Below are positions 26,465 to 34,488 of a stretch of DNA of 64,000 nucleotides, in pieces. The notes under the pieces are model-generated. The model was not told the origin of the DNA. It saw only the letters and a program-made list of their open reading frames with translations, and ran no database searches. How positions within the stretch are numbered: the first letter of the stretch is position 1; each line of letters starts with the position of its first letter. Source of the DNA: Rhodanobacteraceae bacterium. GTDB taxonomy: Bacteria; Pseudomonadota; Gammaproteobacteria; Xanthomonadales; Rhodanobacteraceae. The stretch lies in the NCBI GenBank assembly GCA_030167125.1, contig CP126531.1, positions 124,001 through 188,000 on the forward strand, given 5' to 3'. The position numbers were made by a program, and so were the translations under genes.

Positions 26465-27647
26465 GCTGCGGTCCTTTCGGTGTTGTCTGTGCCGCGGGTG
26501 ACGCGTTCGCATCCGCGCCGCCGTCGCGATCGGACGCGGCGCGTTCGCGGATGCCGGTGACGCGTTCGTCGCGATCGTCGTTGCTGCCGAGGGCGACTTC
26601 TTCTTTCGCGATGTCGTTGCTGACGGAACGCGCCGCATCGTTGTCGGGCGACATGCGCGCGCTGCGCGGCCGGTCCCGCGCCGTCATCGGCGCTTCGCCG
26701 TCGGCCATCGCGCGGCGGCCTTCCGCGCCGCTCAACCCAAGCCACGATTTCACGTGCAGGTCGCGCTGCGGGAACGGCATTTCCAGGTGATGCTTTTCCA
26801 GCGCGTTGTGCAGCGCCCAGTTGTACGCCGCCGTCACGCCGCGGTAGCGGCGCGCCGCGCCGGCGTTGAGCCACACCACCAGCGCGAACTCCATCGCCGA
26901 TTCACCGAAGCCGGTCAGCCACACCTGCGGCTGGCGCGATTCGTCGCCGGTCAGCGTGAACGGCACCTCGGCCGCGGCTTCCAGTGCGGCCTGACGCACC
27001 GTGTCCTTGTCGGCGCCGTAGGGCACGCGGAACGGAATGTGCGAGCGCCTTGATACGTCGCGCCAGGTCAGGTTCACCACGTTGTCGGTGATGAAGCGCG
27101 AGTTCGGCACCAGAGTGTCGATGTTGTCGTTGGTGGTGATGCGCGTGGCGCGGATGTGGATGTCGCTGACGCGGCCGTGCACGCCGTTCGCCAACTCCAC
27201 GAAGTCGCCGACCTTGAGGCTGCGGTCGAACAGAATGATGAGTCCGGAAATGAAGTTCGAAAAAATCGCCTGCAGCCCGAAGCCGAGTCCGACGCCCAGC
27301 GCGCCCGCGAAGAATGTGAACTCGTTGAGCGGTATGCCCGCGACCGACAACGCCCAGAGCACGCCGACCGCCAGCACGATGTAGTGCAGCACGCGTGACA
27401 GCGCGTAGAGCGTCGACTGGCTGGTCTGGTGGCGTTGGCCGTACCGCGCGAGGCCGGCTTGCAACAACCGCGAGACCAGGATGGCCACCAGCACCACCAC
27501 CACGGCGACCAGCACCGATCCGAGGTTGAGCGTGATGCCGCCGACCTTCAGGCTGGTGCCGAGGAAATGATTGATCGCGCCGACGGCGTCGTGCAACGGC
27601 GAACCGGCCGCGGCTTGCGATGCTGGCGGGGCGGCCGGCGCGGCCAT
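26448..27647 (-). CDS. MscS-family mechanosensitive ion channel
   Basis: 399 residues: three or four membrane helices (from about 35 to 150), then the MscS pore-lining and beta domain 'FFAGALGVGLGFGLQAIFSNFISGLIILFDRSLKVGDFVEL' and 'IHIRATRITTNDNIDTLVPNSRFITDNVVNLTWRD'. The C-terminal about 80 residues are charged and unstructured. Such channels release solutes on hypo-osmotic shock. It lies between aceF and lpdA, 5 bases after the former and overlapping the latter, so it is co-transcribed with pyruvate dehydrogenase genes. Confidence 0.95.
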   Translation of the reverse strand: MAAPAAPPASQAAAGSPLHDAVGAINHFLGTSLKVGGITLNLGSVLVAVVVVLVAILVSRLLQAGLARYGQRHQTSQSTLYALSRVLHYIVLAVGVLWALSVAGIPLNEFTFFAGALGVGLGFGLQAIFSNFISGLIILFDRSLKVGDFVELANGVHGRVSDIHIRATRITTNDNIDTLVPNSRFITDNVVNLTWRDVSRRSHIPFRVPYGADKDTVRQAALEAAAEVPFTLTGDESRQPQVWLTGFGESAMEFALVVWLNAGAARRYRGVTAAYNWALHNALEKHHLEMPFPQRDLHVKSWLGLSGAEGRRAMADGEAPMTARDRPRSARMSPDNDAARSVSNDIAKEEVALGSNDDRDERVTGIRERAASDRDGGADANASPAAQTTPKGPQHEQDH

Positions 27648-27652
27648 GCGGC

Positions 27653-29083
27653 CTACAACAGCGCCCGCCGCATGTCGGCGAGCAACTGCGCGAGATACAC
27701 CGCGAAGCGCGCGGCGGCGGCGCCGTCGATCACGCGATGGTCGTAGGAAAGTGACAACGGCAGGATCAGGCGCGGCGCGAATTCCTTGCCGTTCCACACG
27801 GGTTGCGTGGACGAACGCGAAACACCGAGGATCGCGACTTCCGGCGCGTTGATGATCGGCGTGAACATGGTGCCGCCGATGCCGCCCAGCGACGAGATCG
27901 AGAAGCACCCGCCCGACATTTCACCCGGCGTCAACTTGCCGTCGCGCGCCTTCTTCGCCAGCGCCGACATTTCCCGCGCGATGTCGAGCACGCCCTTCTT
28001 GTCGCAATCGCGGATCACCGGCACGACCAGCCCGTTCGGCGTGTCTGCGGCAAAACCGATGTGGAAGTATTTCTTCACGATCAGGTTTTCGCCGGATGCA
28101 TCCAGCGACGCGTTGAAGTCGGGATATTTCTGCAGCGCCGCGACCGAGGCCTTGATCAGGAACGCCAGCATCGTCACCTTGATGCCGCTCTTCTCGTTTT
28201 CCTTGTTGAGCGCGACGCGCAGCGCTTCGAGATCGGTGATGTCGGCGTCCTCGAATTGCGTGACGTGCGGGATCATCGCCCAGTTGCGCGCGAGGTTGGC
28301 GCCGGAAAGTTTCTTGATCCGCGACAGCGGCTGCGTCTCGGTTTCGCCGAATTTCGAGAAGTCGATCTGCGGCCACGGCAACAACCGCAGTCCTCCTTCC
28401 CCCGCTTGCGGGGGAAGGCCGGGATGGGGGCCGCCTTGCCCCGACATCACCGACTTCACGAATTTCTGCACGTCTTCCCTGGTAATGCGACCGCCGCGTT
28501 CGCTGCCGGCGACGCGCGAAAGATCCACGCCCAGTTCGCGCGCGAACGCGCGCACCGCGGGCGTGGCGTACGGCACCTTGTTCGGCATGATCGAGTCGGC
28601 GTCGAAGGGGATGGGTGGCGCATGGCGCTCCGCTGTGCTTTCGCTTGCGGTGGAACGAGCAGGTTGACTCCCTCCCCCGCTTGCGGGGGAGGGCTGGGGT
28701 GCGGGCGAGGCTTGCGACTTGCCCCCCTCCGCCTTCGGCACCTCCGCCTGCTGCGCGGGGGGAGGATTTTGAACCGAGGGAGCGGGCGTTTCCGGCGCAG
28801 GTTTCGATTTTGCGGGTTCCTCCGGTTTTGCAGCGCCGCTTTCCTCGGCCTCGATCGTCGCGATCACGCTGCCTTCGGAAACTTCGTCGCCGACCTTGAC
28901 CTTCATCTCCTTGACCGTGCCCGCGAACGGCGCCGGCACTTCCATCGTGGCCTTGGCCGATTCCAGCGTCACGAGGCCCTGGTCTTTCTCCACCCGGTCA
29001 CCCGGCTTGACCATCACCTCGATCACGGGCACGCCCTGGAAATCGCCGATGTCGGGTACCTTCGCCTCGCGCACGTCTGCCAT
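27653..29083 (-). CDS. aceF: Dihydrolipoamide acetyltransferase (E2 of pyruvate dehydrogenase)
   Basis: 476 residues: one lipoyl domain (1-78, Lys44 in ESAKATMEV), a Pro/Ala linker, an E1/E3-binding domain (YATPAVRAFARELGVDLSRVAGSERGGRITREDVQKFV), and a catalytic domain ending in the active-site DHRVIDGAAAARF. It transfers acetyl groups to CoA. Two hairpin repeats encode linker segments (near residues 129-138 and 218-231), on either side of the binding domain. The first part is nearly identical to the LpdA lipoyl domain. aceE is not adjacent upstream. Confidence 0.96.
   Translation of the reverse strand: MADVREAKVPDIGDFQGVPVIEVMVKPGDRVEKDQGLVTLESAKATMEVPAPFAGTVKEMKVKVGDEVSEGSVIATIEAEESGAAKPEEPAKSKPAPETPAPSVQNPPPAQQAEVPKAEGGKSQASPAPQPSPASGGGSQPARSTASESTAERHAPPIPFDADSIMPNKVPYATPAVRAFARELGVDLSRVAGSERGGRITREDVQKFVKSVMSGQGGPHPGLPPQAGEGGLRLLPWPQIDFSKFGETETQPLSRIKKLSGANLARNWAMIPHVTQFEDADITDLEALRVALNKENEKSGIKVTMLAFLIKASVAALQKYPDFNASLDASGENLIVKKYFHIGFAADTPNGLVVPVIRDCDKKGVLDIAREMSALAKKARDGKLTPGEMSGGCFSISSLGGIGGTMFTPIINAPEVAILGVSRSSTQPVWNGKEFAPRLILPLSLSYDHRVIDGAAAARFAVYLAQLLADMRRALL
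28389..28431. repeat. Hairpin repeat inside aceF, second linker
   Basis: CCTTCCCCCGCTTGCGGGGGAAGG, a 24-base near-perfect palindrome, followed by CCGGGATGGGGG. It encodes the GGPHPGLPPQAGEGG segment between the E1/E3-binding and catalytic domains. Confidence 0.85.
28671..28700. repeat. Hairpin repeat inside aceF, first linker
   Basis: CCCTCCCCCGCTTGCGGGGGAGGG palindrome followed by CTGGGGTG. It encodes the APQPSPASGGGS linker between the lipoyl and E1/E3-binding domains. Confidence 0.85.
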
Positions 29084-29225
29084 GTCCGCTTCCTTCGATC
29101 CGGAAAAGCTGCAAGACGCCCAGTTTCGCGCATTTGGCCGCTTTCGTCATGTAGCCGCCGAAAGCCACGGCGACGAGTGGCAGACGGCCAAGCGGCACGC
29201 TGCAGCAAGGACGGGCGCGCGTGGG

Positions 29226-30038
29226 TCAGGCAGGATGCTTCTTCGACAGCTTGTCGATCAGCTTCACGACGATGGTGCCTCCCGGCACCACCAGTCCGGC
29301 GAAATCGGCGCCCAGGTCGAACAGCGCGTCGCGGTTGCCGAGCGCGCGCACCGCGCCGCCCAGCATGTCGCCTTCCTTGTTGATGCGGCCGGAAAGGCCG
29401 TCGATTTCGATGACGCCGGTCTTGTCCTTCCAGGCGAACTGGAACGCGTACACCGGGCGGTAGAACAGCGCCAGTGATTCGATGTCCACCTCGTCGCTGG
29501 CGATCGCGTCGGCTTCGATGGGTGCGGAAAGTTTCGCCTTGACCTGTTGCAGCACCGACGCCGCGGTGACGGTCGGCGCGATGAATTGCGGCTGGCTGCT
29601 GTCCTCGAGATCGCGGAACGCGAAGCGGCCGGCGTAGTCGATCAGCGTCTTCTCGGGCGTGTCGTGGCGCAACGCATCAACGTAGTGCACCAGCGTGGTG
29701 GCGCTTTCGCAATCCTCGACGGCCGGCAACTGCAGTTCACGGCGCGCATCCACCGGCAGCGTCTGGCCCAGCAGTTCCACGCTGACGACGTGCGGGTGCT
29801 CGACCTTGATGCGGTATGCGAGCTTGCGCGTGTAGCGGGTGCGCCGCGCGGCCTTGGCCATCCAGAACGGTTCGTAGCGCTTTTCCGTGTTGGCCAGCGT
29901 GATGTCGGTTTCCTTCGGCCGGTCCCACAATTTCATGCGCGCCAGCATGCCGAACGCGGCGATTTTTTCGTGCTCGGCTTGCGCGCGCGCGGAGACCTCG
30001 TTGTACACGTCCTCGAAGATGCAGATCTTCTCGTCCAT
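29226..30038 (-). CDS. Hypothetical protein, unknown function
   Basis: 270 residues, no signal peptide or membrane helix. N-terminal helical and charged; the C-terminal half has 'IESLALFYRPVYAFQFAWKDKTGVIEIDGLSGRI', a pattern of beta-strands seen in domains that adopt a 'PvY...f.W..k.g.i.iDg.tG.i' layout, followed by a helical tail with a hydrophobic GGTIVVKLIDKL. No family was recognised. It is monocistronic and lies 80 bases from the lipoprotein gene downstream start. The start at 30038 (MDEKICIFEDVYNEVSARAQAEH) has a weak GGGGATGG ribosome site. Confidence 0.8.
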   Translation of the reverse strand: MDEKICIFEDVYNEVSARAQAEHEKIAAFGMLARMKLWDRPKETDITLANTEKRYEPFWMAKAARRTRYTRKLAYRIKVEHPHVVSVELLGQTLPVDARRELQLPAVEDCESATTLVHYVDALRHDTPEKTLIDYAGRFAFRDLEDSSQPQFIAPTVTAASVLQQVKAKLSAPIEADAIASDEVDIESLALFYRPVYAFQFAWKDKTGVIEIDGLSGRINKEGDMLGGAVRALGNRDALFDLGADFAGLVVPGGTIVVKLIDKLSKKHPA

Positions 30039-30118
30039 CCCCGGCTCCCCGGACGCGCGCGTCGCTTCGGTGGCGGATATTGCGCTGCGCAGCGGCCGGG
30101 TTCAACCGGCCGTGCGGA

Positions 30119-30862
30119 TCACTTTTTCGGCGGCAACGGCGCGAATTTCGACGGATCGTAGCCGCCGACTTCGAACTTCAGCGTCTGCTTGCCGTGGTCC
30201 CTGGTGGTCACGTCCATCTCGATTACCTTGGCTTTTTGCATCGCCGCGATGAAAGCCTTGCCTTCCTTGATGAACATCGCCGGCTCGCCGGTCTTGGGTA
30301 GATACGCTTTCCAGGTTTCGCGCTTGCCGTCGAAGCGCATCGTGACGTTGCACAGGTCCTTGCACACGAAACCCTTGCTGCCGTCCGGCGCAAAAAGATA
30401 GACGCTGAGGCCCCACTTCAGGTGCCGGCGCAACACCAGGCGCGTGCTGCCGGCGCTGCGCGGTTCGGAATAGGTGCTGGCGGTGGATTGTTCGCCATCG
30501 ACGTTCGCCGTCTGGTAATACCAGAGGCTCGCCAGCCGCGCGTGTTCGGTCTTGGCCTTGGCCGTCGCCTCGACCTGCGCGAGCGTCTTCTGCACTTCCG
30601 CGGCCGCCGGCGTGCCCGGATATTTCTGCACGATCTCTTCGCCCACCGGCGCGGCCTGGTCTTCGGCGTGCTGGGCCAGCATGTCCTGGTAGAGCTTCAA
30701 CTCGCTCGCGGCCGCCGCTTCCCTGGCGGCGGCCTGCGTGGAAGCCGACGGTGCGGCCTGCGGCGCCGGCGCCTGTTGCGAGCAGGCCGCGATCAGCGCG
30801 CATGCGGCAACGGCGAGGAATGGAAACGGGCGGGCTGCGAAGCGGGGCGAGGGCGTGTCCAT
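30119..30862 (-). CDS. Lipoprotein, unknown function
   Basis: 247 residues with a lipoprotein signal (lipobox LIAACSQQ). An Ala/Pro/Gln-rich linker is followed by a coiled-coil helix (AAREAAAASELKLYQDMLAQHAED and EVQKTLAQVEATAKAKTEHARLASLWYYQ) and a C-terminal beta domain (STRLVLRRHLKWGLSVYLFAPDGSKGF). It is likely anchored in the outer membrane with the beta domain in the periplasm. The ATG follows a TATACT box (30869-30874) by only six bases, so the mRNA may be leaderless. No relative was recognised. Confidence 0.85.
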   Translation of the reverse strand: MDTPSPRFAARPFPFLAVAACALIAACSQQAPAPQAAPSASTQAAAREAAAASELKLYQDMLAQHAEDQAAPVGEEIVQKYPGTPAAAEVQKTLAQVEATAKAKTEHARLASLWYYQTANVDGEQSTASTYSEPRSAGSTRLVLRRHLKWGLSVYLFAPDGSKGFVCKDLCNVTMRFDGKRETWKAYLPKTGEPAMFIKEGKAFIAAMQKAKVIEMDVTTRDHGKQTLKFEVGGYDPSKFAPLPPKK

Positions 30863-30881
30863 GCCCACAGTATAGAGACGA

Positions 30882-30907
30882 CGGGCGGCCCGTGATTCGG
30901 CCGCCCG
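30882..30907. terminator. Inverted repeat CGGGCGGCC / GGCCGCCCG
   Basis: A 9-bp perfect G+C stem with an 8-base loop between the eamA stop (30934) and the lipoprotein start. It is placed to terminate eamA transcription, but no T-run follows, so it is a weak call. Confidence 0.4.
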
Positions 30908-30933
30908 TGCCTGCGTGAAGTGTCGCGCGCTCG

Positions 30934-32010
30934 TCAGCCGTGGCATTCCGTGCATGGGCGTGCAGGCACCCGCACCACTTCGAGGCGCTGCACGGCGCGC
31001 TCGCGGCGCTGCACCTGGCCCAGCAGCATGCCGCCGAGGATCAGCGCGCCACCGACCGCCATCGTGATCGTCAACGGCTCGCCCAACGCCAGCCACGCCC
31101 ACAGCACGCCGAAGATCGGCACGAGATAGGTGACCGTGGTCGCGCGCGGCGCACCGACGCGCTGGATCAGGCGGTAGTAGAACGCGTACGCAATGCCCGT
31201 GCAGACGACGCCCAGCGCGACCAGGCTGAACCATGCCTGCGCCGGAACATGCGCGTCCGGCCATTGCCACGCCGCGAACGGCGCCAGCAGCACCGCGCCG
31301 CACGCGAGCGTGGCCGCGGCGACCGCGGCCGGCGGCAAGCCCGCGAAGTGGCGTTTCACGAGGTTCGCCGACACGCCATACAGCAGCGCGGCGGCCGTGC
31401 CGGCGGCAACCGCAGGCGCGAGGCCCGCGCCGCCGACGTCGCCGCTGGCCAGCACCACCACGCCGACCAGCCCGATCACCAATCCAGTCAGGCGCTGGCC
31501 GCCGATGCGTTCGCCGAACATCGCGAACGCCGCCAGCGCCGCGAACGGCACGGCCATGCTGTTGACGATCGCACTGACGCCGGCCGGCGCGCGTTCCGCG
31601 CTCCATGCGAACAGCAGGAACGGCAGCAAGGTATTCACGACGCCGATCGCGGCGATCTTCAGCCAGCCGGTCGCGGCAAGCTGATGGCGCGCGCGCCACA
31701 GGAACGGCGACAGCGCCAGCGCGCCTAGCGCGAGCCGTACGTCCACCAGGGCCAGCGGCCCGAATTTCGGTGCGGCGATGCGCAGGAACAGGAACGAGCC
31801 GCCCCAGATCGCGGCCAGCACCAGCAACTCGACCGGCGTGCGCCAATCGCGGCCGGCCGGGATCGACGCGCGCACGCGTCTTCCGCCGCGGGATTTGCGC
31901 GAGCGCGGGCCGGATTCGTCGCGCGCCAGCACGCGCACCGTTTCGAGGTCGGTCACGTGGCCGCCCAGCAACAACATGCCGCCCGAGAGTTTTGCCAATT
32001 CCCTCAACAT
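30934..32010 (-). CDS. EamA-family (DMT) exporter
   Basis: 358 residues with ten membrane helices in two EamA repeats ('LVLAAIWGGSFLFLRIAAPKFGPLALVDVRLALGALAL...', 'LVPIFGVLWAWLALGEPLTITMAVGGALILGGMLL'). These exporters move amino acids, nucleosides or drugs; the substrate here is unknown. An N-terminal extension of about 65 residues before the first repeat is longer than usual and has no recognised domain. The ATG at 32010 has GGAGGTGT upstream. It is divergent from a LysR gene, which is its probable regulator. Confidence 0.92.
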   Translation of the reverse strand: MLRELAKLSGGMLLLGGHVTDLETVRVLARDESGPRSRKSRGGRRVRASIPAGRDWRTPVELLVLAAIWGGSFLFLRIAAPKFGPLALVDVRLALGALALSPFLWRARHQLAATGWLKIAAIGVVNTLLPFLLFAWSAERAPAGVSAIVNSMAVPFAALAAFAMFGERIGGQRLTGLVIGLVGVVVLASGDVGGAGLAPAVAAGTAAALLYGVSANLVKRHFAGLPPAAVAAATLACGAVLLAPFAAWQWPDAHVPAQAWFSLVALGVVCTGIAYAFYYRLIQRVGAPRATTVTYLVPIFGVLWAWLALGEPLTITMAVGGALILGGMLLGQVQRRERAVQRLEVVRVPARPCTECHG

Positions 32011-32120
32011 GGGACACCTCCATTCGGCTTGCGCGAAAGTTGTACGAGGCGCAAAAATAGGCCGCATCGGCCTTCCGCGGAAGCGACGATTTTTCAAGCG
32101 AGCGTTGAAGGATTTCGAAC

Positions 32121-33095
32121 ATGAGCCGCAGCCCGCTGAACCCCTTGCAGACCTTCGTCGCGGCCGCGCGCGCGCACAACCTCACGCGCGCGGCCGAGCG
32201 CCTGCACCTGACGGTGAGCGCGCTCAGTCACCAGATCCGCCTGCTCGAGGAACGCATCGGTTGCGCGCTGTTCGTGCGCGGCCCGCGCGGACTGAAATTG
32301 ACCGCGGTGGGGCAGCGCCTGTTCGACAAGGTCGCGCCGCATCTCGACGCCATCGAGGATGCACTGAAACCACTGTGCGTGCGCGACGACAATGCGCTGT
32401 CGCTGTCGGCGATGCCGTCGATGACATCGAGCTGGCTGTTGCCGCGGCTGCCGCGTTTCGTGGCGTCGCATCCCGAGGTCGAACTGAACCTCGACTCGTC
32501 GATCGAGCTGGTGGATTTTGCCGACGGCCGCTGGGACGCGGCCTTGCGTTACGGCATGGGTGAGTGGCCCGGACTCGTCGTCGAACTGTTGATCGAAGAA
32601 TGGCTGACGCCGGTGGCCAGCCCCACGCTGCTGGCGGGGCGCAAGCCACCCAGGCTGGAAGAACTCGGCAAGTTGCCGCTCCTGGGTCCCGAGGAGATCT
32701 GGCAGAACTGGTTCGCGCTGCATGGCGGGCGGCCGCCGCGGCGCTACGTGGCGTCGTTCAACGACGCCGAATCACGCCAGCGCGCGGCGCTCGGGGGCAT
32801 CGGCGTGGCGCTCGGACGGACCACGATGGTGCGGCCGCTGATCGAGGCCGGTCAGCTGGTCACGCTGTTCCCCGAAATGATGAAAGGCAAGCGCGCACAC
32901 TACCTCGTGTATCCGGAACGCTCGCGCAGGCTCGCCGGATTTAGTGCGTTCCGCGAATGGCTGATGGACGAAGCCGCCAGCTTCCGCGCCGCGCCGCCGA
33001 TCGGATTCGCCGGAAAAGCGAAACGCGCGCGAACCAAGCGCGTGTCGCGCCGTCCTGCGGATCGTCAACTACAAGGATCGCGGCCCATCAGGTGA
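32121..33095 (+). CDS. LysR-family transcriptional regulator (GcvA-like)
   Basis: 324 residues. The winged HTH 'LNPLQTFVAAARAHNLTRAAERLHLTVSALSHQIRLLEERIGCALFVRGPRGLKLT' (5-62) is followed by a substrate-binding domain ('ALSLSAMPSMTSSWLLPRLPRF', 'VDFADGRWDAALRYGMGEWPGL') like that of GcvA. The last 30 residues are basic and exceed the usual end. It is divergent from eamA with 110 bases between starts and likely controls it. The 3' end overlaps the convergent DUF4124 gene by 31 bases. Confidence 0.93.
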   Translation: MSRSPLNPLQTFVAAARAHNLTRAAERLHLTVSALSHQIRLLEERIGCALFVRGPRGLKLTAVGQRLFDKVAPHLDAIEDALKPLCVRDDNALSLSAMPSMTSSWLLPRLPRFVASHPEVELNLDSSIELVDFADGRWDAALRYGMGEWPGLVVELLIEEWLTPVASPTLLAGRKPPRLEELGKLPLLGPEEIWQNWFALHGGRPPRRYVASFNDAESRQRAALGGIGVALGRTTMVRPLIEAGQLVTLFPEMMKGKRAHYLVYPERSRRLAGFSAFREWLMDEAASFRAAPPIGFAGKAKRARTKRVSRRPADRQLQGSRPIR

Positions 33096-33706
33096 TCGTA
33101 GGTCGAAACGGTTTCGTCGCGTGCATGGCCATCGCGACCCGCCGCGCCGGCGGACTGGATGCGCCGGCATGCTTCCGCGCGGCTGATCTTCGTTCCGTGC
33201 ACCGGCACGCGCGCCCATGCGCCTTGCCGGCTGCGCGCCCGGGAATTCTTCGGCTGCGCGACCTGGTCGCCGCGCACGGTGCCGTCGCCCGGCACCGAAC
33301 CCGGGCAACGCGTGTGCCGGTAGAACACCTCGCCATCGGCGGCGCGGCATTCCCATGATGTTTCCTGTTTGGCATTCGCACGCTTCGCCGCGCGCGGGGT
33401 GGACGTGCGGCGCTGCCTGCCACTTGACGCGCGCGTGTTCGACATTTCCCGCGAACGCGCGCGCAGCGCCGTGACCTCGGAAGGATCGCCGATCGCCGGC
33501 AACGGCTGCACGTCGAGCTTGCTCTGACGCGAGTCACCCGCACACGGCGTGTCACGGAACGCGACGTGGCCGTGCGCATCGACGCATTTGTAGACGGATG
33601 CCGCGTGCGCGCCCGCCGCCATGCTCCAGAGCAACACGAGGCACGCCGCGCGCGCGACGACCTTCGCGGCGCCGCGCTCGATCGATTCCGGTGTGGATAT
33701 GTGCAT
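33065..33706 (-). CDS. DUF4124-domain exported protein
   Basis: 213 residues with a Sec signal peptide (cleavage after GAHA, about 35). It carries the DUF4124 motif VYKCVDAHGHVAFRDTPC just after it. A second Cys-pair segment (WECRAADGEVFYRHTRCPG) follows a basic Arg/Ser linker, suggesting a repeat of the same short fold. Function unknown; typical of Xanthomonadales and related bacteria. The start at 33706 is set by the signal peptide. Confidence 0.85.
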   Translation of the reverse strand: MHISTPESIERGAAKVVARAACLVLLWSMAAGAHAASVYKCVDAHGHVAFRDTPCAGDSRQSKLDVQPLPAIGDPSEVTALRARSREMSNTRASSGRQRRTSTPRAAKRANAKQETSWECRAADGEVFYRHTRCPGSVPGDGTVRGDQVAQPKNSRARSRQGAWARVPVHGTKISRAEACRRIQSAGAAGRDGHARDETVSTYDHLMGRDPCS

Positions 33707-33811
33707 GGCCCGCCTCCGCGTTCGGTGGCGCGCATCGTCGCGCACCCGCCGCGCTGCGCCCAGCGGCGGAGGCCATGCTTTGCTGTAGGAAATTTCCGCC
33801 GCGGTGCCGGC

Positions 33812-33852
33812 GCAAAAAGAAAGGCCGCCACGCCACGGCGCGCGGCGGCCTG
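33812..33852 (-). terminator. Rho-independent terminator of the PepSY gene
   Basis: On the minus strand AGGCCGCC and GGCGGCCT form an 8-bp stem around a 14-base loop, followed by TTCTTTTT. It lies 15 bases after the PepSY stop and is the clearest canonical terminator in the window. Confidence 0.85.
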
Positions 33853-33866
33853 CAAAACCCCGAACG

Positions 33867-34348
33867 TCAATCCTGCTGCTCGGCCACCACGCTGCCGTCG
33901 TCGGGATCGACCAGCAGGTCCACGTCCTTGCCTTGCGCATTCTTGGCGTCGGCCTTCCACAGGCCCTTGTCGAACTTCACGTGGTCGATGTTCTGGTAGC
34001 CCTGCGCCGTCAGCTTGGCCTTGACTTCGTCGTGGTTGAGCTTCGACGGCGCATCGGCCTCATAGACCTTGCCGGTGGTGGGGCCGACCTTGATGTGCGT
34101 CCACTTGTCGTTGCCGCCGCGCGCCTTGGCTTGCCAGACGCCGTCCTTGAACTCGAGGCCTTTCACCTGCTGGTAGCCGGCGTTGGCGATGTCGGACTTG
34201 ATGGTGGCTTCGTCGAGGGCGCCGGCCGGGCTGCCGGCAGCGTTCGCGGCGCCGGGGGCGGTTGCGCCGGTGCATCCTGCGCCAGGGCGGCGCCGAACGA
34301 ACACGACAGGATCGCGGAAAGCGCCGCGGTCAATACATGCTTCTGCAT
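33867..34348 (-). pseudogene. PepSY-domain exported protein, frameshifted
   Basis: The signal peptide MQKHVLTAALSAILSCSFG, ending ALAQD, starts at 34348 with an excellent GGAGG ribosome site. The rest of that frame is Pro-rich and stops at 34163. Two PepSY repeats (TIKSDIANAGYQQVKGLEF, VYEADAPSKLNHDEVKAKL and IDHVKFDKGLWKADAKN) are in the neighbouring frame, ending at 33867. The switch point is a run of five G (plus strand, 34254-34258); one extra base there would restore one 160-residue protein. It is either a real frameshift, a slippage site or a sequence error. PepSY proteins often bind or inhibit periplasmic proteases. A good terminator follows. Confidence 0.8.
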
Positions 34349-34488
34349 GGCGATACCTCCTTCTGGAAACCTCCGCCAGCTTGCGAATGCAAGATTCAAC
34401 AATGCGTGAATGCGCGCGGCCTGGCTCAGGAAACATTCACGCTCGCAGCGCCTGCTACCCTTCGGCATTCGTTCATGTTCCCGCACGC

